Shown here piece by piece: positions 56,478 to 59,710 of a stretch of DNA of 59,710 bases (the first letter of the stretch is position 1; the number at the start of each line of letters is the position of its first letter). Source of the DNA: an uncultured Micrococcales bacterium (GTDB lineage: Bacteria; Actinomycetota; Actinomycetes; Actinomycetales; Microbacteriaceae); contig CAIXVE010000018.1 of assembly GCA_903922825.1 (NCBI GenBank), forward strand, positions 1 through 59,710, in the 5' to 3' direction. A program made the translations under genes and the position numbers. Under the pieces are notes generated by a model that had not been told where the DNA came from, ran no database searches, and was given only the letters and a program-made list of their open reading frames with translations.

Positions 56478-57874
56478 TGTCTGAAAGCTCTAATCTTTGG
56501 GGTGGTCGATTTAGCGGCAGCACAAATGATGCTGTTGCAGCGTTGAGTCGCTCTATTGACTTTGATTGGCGCTTAGCTAAATACGACATCCTGGGAACCA
56601 AGGCTCATATCCTTGCTTTGAAAGCTGCAGGTTACCTCTCTGATGCGGAACAAACTCGAATCGACAAGGCTCTTACCGAATTAGATAAGCGAGTTGCATC
56701 TGGAATGTTCCAGGCCAAGCCAATCGACGAGGACGTCCATTCCGCACTAGAGCGTGGACTTATTGAAATGGTCGGACCTGAGTTAGGCGGCAAGGTTCGA
56801 GCAGGAAGATCCCGCAATGATCAGATTGCAACTTTAATCAGAATTTATTTACTGGACCAAGCCGGTTTGATTCGCGATCAGGTTTTGGATTTGATTGATG
56901 TTTTAGCAACCTTGGCTCAAGAGCACATGAGCGCCCCTATGCCAGGTAGAACACATTTCCAACATGCACAACCAGTGTTACTTTCACACCACCTTCTGGC
57001 TCACGCTTGGCCACTAGTCAGAGATCTTGAGCGCTTATCAGAGTGGAAAGCGAGAGCTTCTTTCTCTCCTTATGGAGCTGGAGCTCTGGCTGGCACCTCA
57101 CTAGCACTTGATCCAAACATTGTTTCTCAGGCGCTTGGGTTAACTGCACCGATGGCTAACTCTATGGATGCTACAGCTAGTCGTGATGTGGTTGCGGAGT
57201 TTGCTTTTATCGGTTCATTGATTGCAATAAATCTTTCAAGATTTGCTGAAGAGATTATTATTTGGGCTAGTGCGGAGTTCAATTACGTGAAGTTAGCTGA
57301 TGCATTCTCAACTGGCTCATCAATTATGCCGCAGAAGAAAAATCCAGATGTGGCAGAGTTGGCTCGTGGCAAAGCAGGTCGAATCATTGGTGATCTCACT
57401 GGACTACTTGCAACGCTTAAGGGGCTTCCACTTTCATACAACAGAGATCTTCAAGAAGACAAAGAACCAGTTTTTGACATCGTGGATAATCTTTCTCTGT
57501 TGCTTCCAGCTTTCACGGGAATGGTAGCGACTCTAACTTTCAATACTGAACGTATGGAAGAACTTTCTTCCGCAGGATATTCTCTTGCAACGGATGTTGC
57601 CGAGTGGTTAGTGAAGCAAAAAGTTCCTTTCCGTGACGCACACGAAATCACTGGTCAGTTAGTTTCATTTGCCGAGGCAAAAAATATTGAACTGAGCGAT
57701 GTGACCGACGTTGAGTTTGCGGCTATTAGCAAACATCTGACTCCTGAAGTTAGAGAAGTCCTAACTGTCGCAGGGTCAATTAAATCTCGAACTGGTGCAG
57801 GTGGCACTTCAGTTGCAAGAGTGTTGGATCAAATTAGTGCGTTGCGTAAGCTTGTGCCGCAAGGGTCCAGATAG
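56477..57874 (+). CDS. argH: Argininosuccinate lyase
   Basis: ArgH releases arginine and fumarate. The fumarase/ASL superfamily signature [12 protein letters not shown] is intact, as are SRNDQIAT and [12 protein letters not shown]; 465 residues. ATG lies in TAATG with the argG stop. The TAG stop is also the first half of the tyrS -10 box TAGGTT. Confidence 0.97.
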   Translation: MSESSNLWGGRFSGSTNDAVAALSRSIDFDWRLAKYDILGTKAHILALKAAGYLSDAEQTRIDKALTELDKRVASGMFQAKPIDEDVHSALERGLIEMVGPELGGKVRAGRSRNDQIATLIRIYLLDQAGLIRDQVLDLIDVLATLAQEHMSAPMPGRTHFQHAQPVLLSHHLLAHAWPLVRDLERLSEWKARASFSPYGAGALAGTSLALDPNIVSQALGLTAPMANSMDATASRDVVAEFAFIGSLIAINLSRFAEEIIIWASAEFNYVKLADAFSTGSSIMPQKKNPDVAELARGKAGRIIGDLTGLLATLKGLPLSYNRDLQEDKEPVFDIVDNLSLLLPAFTGMVATLTFNTERMEELSSAGYSLATDVAEWLVKQKVPFRDAHEITGQLVSFAEAKNIELSDVTDVEFAAISKHLTPEVREVLTVAGSIKSRTGAGGTSVARVLDQISALRKLVPQGSR

Positions 57875-57883
57875 GTTTTTATT
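57872..57883 (+). promoter_or_regulatory. -10 box of tyrS, embedded in the argH stop codon
   Basis: TAGGTT begins with the argH stop and is followed by 6 nt and the ATG; no Shine-Dalgarno sequence is present. Confidence 0.5.
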
Positions 57884-59182
57884 ATGAGCAATCCGGCATT
57901 GAACGCACAGAAGAACGATGAGTCTTTCAAAGAGATTTGGGAAGAGCTTCGTTGGCGAGGACTGATTGCTTTATCTACGGATGAAGACGAGCTACGTAAA
58001 GCGTTGAACAGTGGACCAATCTCTTACTACTGTGGGTTCGACCCAACCGCACCTAGCTTGCATTTAGGTAACTTGGTTCAACTTTTGGTGATGCGTCGAT
58101 TGCAACTTGCTGGCCACAATCCGATAGCTGTTATTGGTGGCGCGACAGGTTTGATTGGAGACCCGAAGCCGACTGCAGAAAGAACTTTGAACACAAAGGA
58201 CACAGTTGCTGAGTGGGTTGAAAGTTTGAGAAACCAGGCAGCAAAGTTTTTGTCTTTCGAGGGTAGCAATGCGGCAACGTTAGTAAACAACCTGGATTGG
58301 ACTCAACCGATGAGTTCAATTGATTTCTTGAGAGACATTGGTAAGCACTTCAGAGTTGGAAAAATGTTGAGTAAGGACGCAGTTTCTGCTCGGCTTAATT
58401 CAGATGCAGGTATTTCTTTCACTGAGTTCTCTTATCAAATTTTGCAGGGGATGGATTTTCTGGAACTTTACCGAAGAAACAATTGTGTTTTGCAAATCGG
58501 TGGAAGTGATCAATGGGGGAACCTAACCAGCGGAACAGATTTGATTCACAAGGTTGAAGGGAAGAGCGCTCACATTCTTGCCACACCATTGATTACTGAC
58601 TCGGAAGGTAAGAAGTTTGGTAAGTCGGAGGGCAACGCAGTTTGGTTAGATTCAGAGCTGACATCTCCTTACGCCTTCTATCAGTTCTGGCTAAACGTTG
58701 AAGATTCAAACGTAATCAACTTGCTTAGAGTTTTTACTTTCTTGACTAGAACAGAAATTGAAGATCTTGAATCACAGTTAGCAAGTGAGCCGCATCTTCG
58801 CGCTGCTCAAAAGCGTTTAGCTTTGGAAGTGACATCACTGGTTCATTCAGCAGAGGCCGCAAATGGTGCCATTGCCGCATCCGCTGCACTTTTTGGACAG
58901 GGTGATCTCGAGAGCTTGGATAAGGCAACTTTGCTGGCTGCACTCAAGGAGTTACCAAATACTCAGGCAAAACTAGGAGCAACAGTTGTTGATCTTCTAG
59001 TTGAGACTGGTCTGGTGGCAAGTAACAGCGCCGGACGTCGAGCCATTGCCGAAGGTGGGGTTTACGTCAATAATTTGAAGGTAGAAGATGAACTGGCCAA
59101 ACTTGATGGAGCTTTGATGGGGGAGTTCGCGGTACTTCGTCGTGGCAAGAAGACTTTGGCTGGAATTTTTATTCAGAAATAG
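57884..59182 (+). CDS. tyrS: Tyrosyl-tRNA synthetase
   Basis: A class I synthetase of 432 residues. FDPTAPSLHLGNLV holds the HIGH-like motif, KFGKSEGN the KMSKS-like motif, and QIGGSDQWGN binds substrate. A C-terminal S4-like RNA-binding domain (SNSAGRRAIAEGGVYVNNLK) contacts tRNA. The N-terminal 30 residues precede the family core. It is the last protein gene before the rRNA operon, as I recall for several Microbacteriaceae. Confidence 0.96.
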   Translation: MSNPALNAQKNDESFKEIWEELRWRGLIALSTDEDELRKALNSGPISYYCGFDPTAPSLHLGNLVQLLVMRRLQLAGHNPIAVIGGATGLIGDPKPTAERTLNTKDTVAEWVESLRNQAAKFLSFEGSNAATLVNNLDWTQPMSSIDFLRDIGKHFRVGKMLSKDAVSARLNSDAGISFTEFSYQILQGMDFLELYRRNNCVLQIGGSDQWGNLTSGTDLIHKVEGKSAHILATPLITDSEGKKFGKSEGNAVWLDSELTSPYAFYQFWLNVEDSNVINLLRVFTFLTRTEIEDLESQLASEPHLRAAQKRLALEVTSLVHSAEAANGAIAASAALFGQGDLESLDKATLLAALKELPNTQAKLGATVVDLLVETGLVASNSAGRRAIAEGGVYVNNLKVEDELAKLDGALMGEFAVLRRGKKTLAGIFIQK

Positions 59183-59186
59183 TCAA

Positions 59187-59210
59187 AAACCCTTGAAATA
59201 GGGGTGTTTG
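59187..59210 (+). terminator. Weak terminator-like hairpin after tyrS
   Basis: AAACCC pairs with GGG(G)TGTTT around TTGAAATA shortly after the tyrS stop. The bulged stem makes this uncertain. Confidence 0.35.
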
Positions 59211-59213
59211 GAT

Positions 59214-59242
59214 TTGACTATATTGTTATTCAGGCGTAATGT
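59214..59242 (+). promoter_or_regulatory. rRNA promoter candidate P1
   Basis: TTGACT, 17 nt, TAATGT. This is the best match to the housekeeping consensus in the leader. Confidence 0.65.
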
Positions 59243-59338
59243 AGTGACTCGTTGCCCAAAGTTTGGGAATCCTGCTTAGGAACCCGGCTCAAGTGCAACC
59301 AATCAAAGTTCGAGAAAAGCCTTGAAAATAGGCTGTTT

Positions 59339-59367
59339 TTGGTGTCTTTGGTTGAAAAATTTATCAT
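59339..59367 (+). promoter_or_regulatory. rRNA promoter candidate P2
   Basis: TTGGTG, 17 nt, TATCAT. It lies just before the third hairpin element. Confidence 0.4.
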
Positions 59368-59376
59368 GATAAAGAG

Positions 59377-59398
59377 CCTGAAAAATATCAGGTTTTTT
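59377..59398 (+). terminator. Hairpin with T-tract inside the rRNA leader
   Basis: CCTGA and TCAGG pair around AAAATA and are followed by six T residues. It would stop or attenuate transcripts from upstream promoters before the last promoter. Confidence 0.5.
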
Positions 59399-59411
59399 CT
59401 CGTATATCTCT

Positions 59412-59439
59412 TTGATTTACGAGAAATAAGTGGTAAGTT
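59412..59439 (+). promoter_or_regulatory. rRNA promoter candidate P3
   Basis: TTGATT, 16 nt, TAAGTT. It is the promoter closest to 16S, giving a leader of about 240 nt. Confidence 0.5.
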
Positions 59440-59490
59440 AGTGAAGTTGCTCTGCGTAGGACCCTAGCGGGAAATCGTAGATGCATCCGA

Positions 59491-59515
59491 TCCTTGAGAA
59501 CTCAACAGCGTGCAC
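59491..59515 (+). promoter_or_regulatory. Conserved pre-16S leader segment, antitermination-like
   Basis: CTTGAGAACTCAACAGCGTG is of the type seen in actinobacterial rRNA leaders and spacers, where boxA-related NusB/NusE antitermination signals occur. The assignment rests on recollection of related leaders. Confidence 0.45.
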
Positions 59516-59656
59516 AATGTCGATGCCAAGAACCTGGCTTCAAGAAGGCTTGCCTTTTTGATTGTTCAGTAGTAATTGGATTAGACAGATTGTCAGACAA
59601 TCTGATTTAGTCAGATCAAATTGATGTCCCCAATTTCCGGGGATTTCGTAAAACTT

Positions 59657-59678
59657 GGAACAGAGCTTGCTTTGTTCC
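59657..59678 (+). other. Hairpin immediately upstream of 16S rRNA
   Basis: GGAACAGAG and CTTTGTTCC form a 9-bp stem with one G-U pair around CTTG. A CCCC/GGGG hairpin lies just before it. These may be processing signals of the rRNA precursor. Confidence 0.5.
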
Positions 59679-59687
59679 TAAAAAACT

Positions 59688-59710
59688 TTTACGGAGAGTT
59701 TGATCCTGGC
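59688..59710 (+). rRNA. rrs: 16S ribosomal RNA, 5' end (truncated by window edge)
   Basis: GGAGAGTTTGATCCTGGC is the universal start of bacterial 16S rRNA. Aligning AGAGTTTG with E. coli position 8 places nucleotide 1 near 59688. Only about 23 nt are in the window. Confidence 0.93.

Larger units (their letters stand above)
59183..59687 (+). other. Ribosomal RNA operon leader region (505 nt, no protein gene)
   Basis: This is the longest gene-free stretch in the window. It holds three candidate promoters, three related CCTTGAAAATAGG-like elements (starting near 59190, 59319 and 59376), a conserved TTGAGAACTCAACAG segment, a 19-bp near-palindrome (59586-59604) and hairpins before 16S. The 71-codon ORF at 59252 is not believed. 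Confidence 0.75.

Noticed and set aside
59252-59467. 71-codon ORF on the plus strand in the rRNA leader
   Set aside because: It crosses promoter and terminator-like elements, has no Shine-Dalgarno sequence and resembles no family; it is noncoding leader.
59541-59560. AAGGCTTGCCTTTTT as a terminator in the rRNA leader
   Set aside because: The loop would be only two bases, and a terminator here would block 16S transcription; left unannotated.

Overview
The window looks like a core chromosomal segment of a small-genome actinobacterium, most likely a freshwater Microbacteriaceae member of the Rhodoluna/Aquiluna/Planktoluna type. This is inferred from synteny (dxr-rseP-ispG-proS-nusA-ylxR-infB-rbfA-truB; dapB-thyX-dapA-rnj-ftsK-pgsA-cinA-clgR-DUF3046-recA-recX-miaB-miaA-dapF-hflX-lexA; infC-rpmI-rplT-trmH-pheST-argCBFGH-tyrS-rrn), from actinobacterial families (ClgR, DUF3046, actinobacterial IF2 and GabT), and from very tight packing with many TTG/GTG starts and stop/start overlaps. 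Base composition looks moderate for an actinobacterium by eye; it was not computed. No mobile elements, tRNA genes, CRISPR arrays or prophage genes were seen.

Layout. 1-4.6 kb: polyamine ABC transporter (end of potD, then potABC) facing a GABA aminotransferase gene, a plausible putrescine/GABA scavenging module. 4.6-10 kb: isoprenoid genes dxr and ispG around the site-2 protease rseP, then proS. 10-15.4 kb: nusA-ylxR-infB-rbfA-truB. 15.4-21.4 kb: a phosphate island, pstC-pstA-pstB, pstS and a PstS-like lipoprotein, bracketed by two small membrane-protein genes and lying between truB and ribF. 21.4-27.1 kb: ribF, rpsO, a DUF805 gene, pnp with a long leader, and an M16 peptidase. 27.1-34.4 kb: dapB, a TPR membrane protein, thyX, dapA, RNase J and ftsK. 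34.4-44.8 kb: pgsA, pncC/cinA, clgR, DUF3046, recA, recX, miaB, miaA, dapF, an RsmC-like methyltransferase, hflX, lexA and a divergent LysM gene that resembles the SOS cell-division inhibitors. 44.8-52.4 kb: hisA, sseB-like, DUF1844, infC (ATC start, missed by the ORF track), rpmI, rplT, a TrmH-family methyltransferase, pheS and pheT. 52.4-59.2 kb: argC-argB-argF-argG-argH and tyrS. 59.2-59.7 kb: a ribosomal RNA leader with several promoters, ending in the first bases of 16S rRNA.

Regulation visible in the sequence. At least eleven genes have a TANNNT hexamer 6-7 nt before the start codon and no usable Shine-Dalgarno sequence, so they are predicted leaderless. Two pst promoters carry PHO-box-like repeats. 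A perfect GAAC-N4-GTTC SOS box lies in the lexA/LysM gap and a weaker one lies before recA. An identical 16-mer followed by a TANNNT box lies before pnp and ftsK; its layout matches the LexA-independent DNA-damage promoter known from mycobacteria. Structured leaders are likely before infB, infC, rpmI, pnp, clgR and the rRNA operon.

No wholly new multi-gene system is evident. The observations most worth follow-up are the unanchored PstS paired with an anchored PstS-like protein that lacks the phosphate-pocket motifs, the twin damage-type promoters, and the infC leader with its AUC start.
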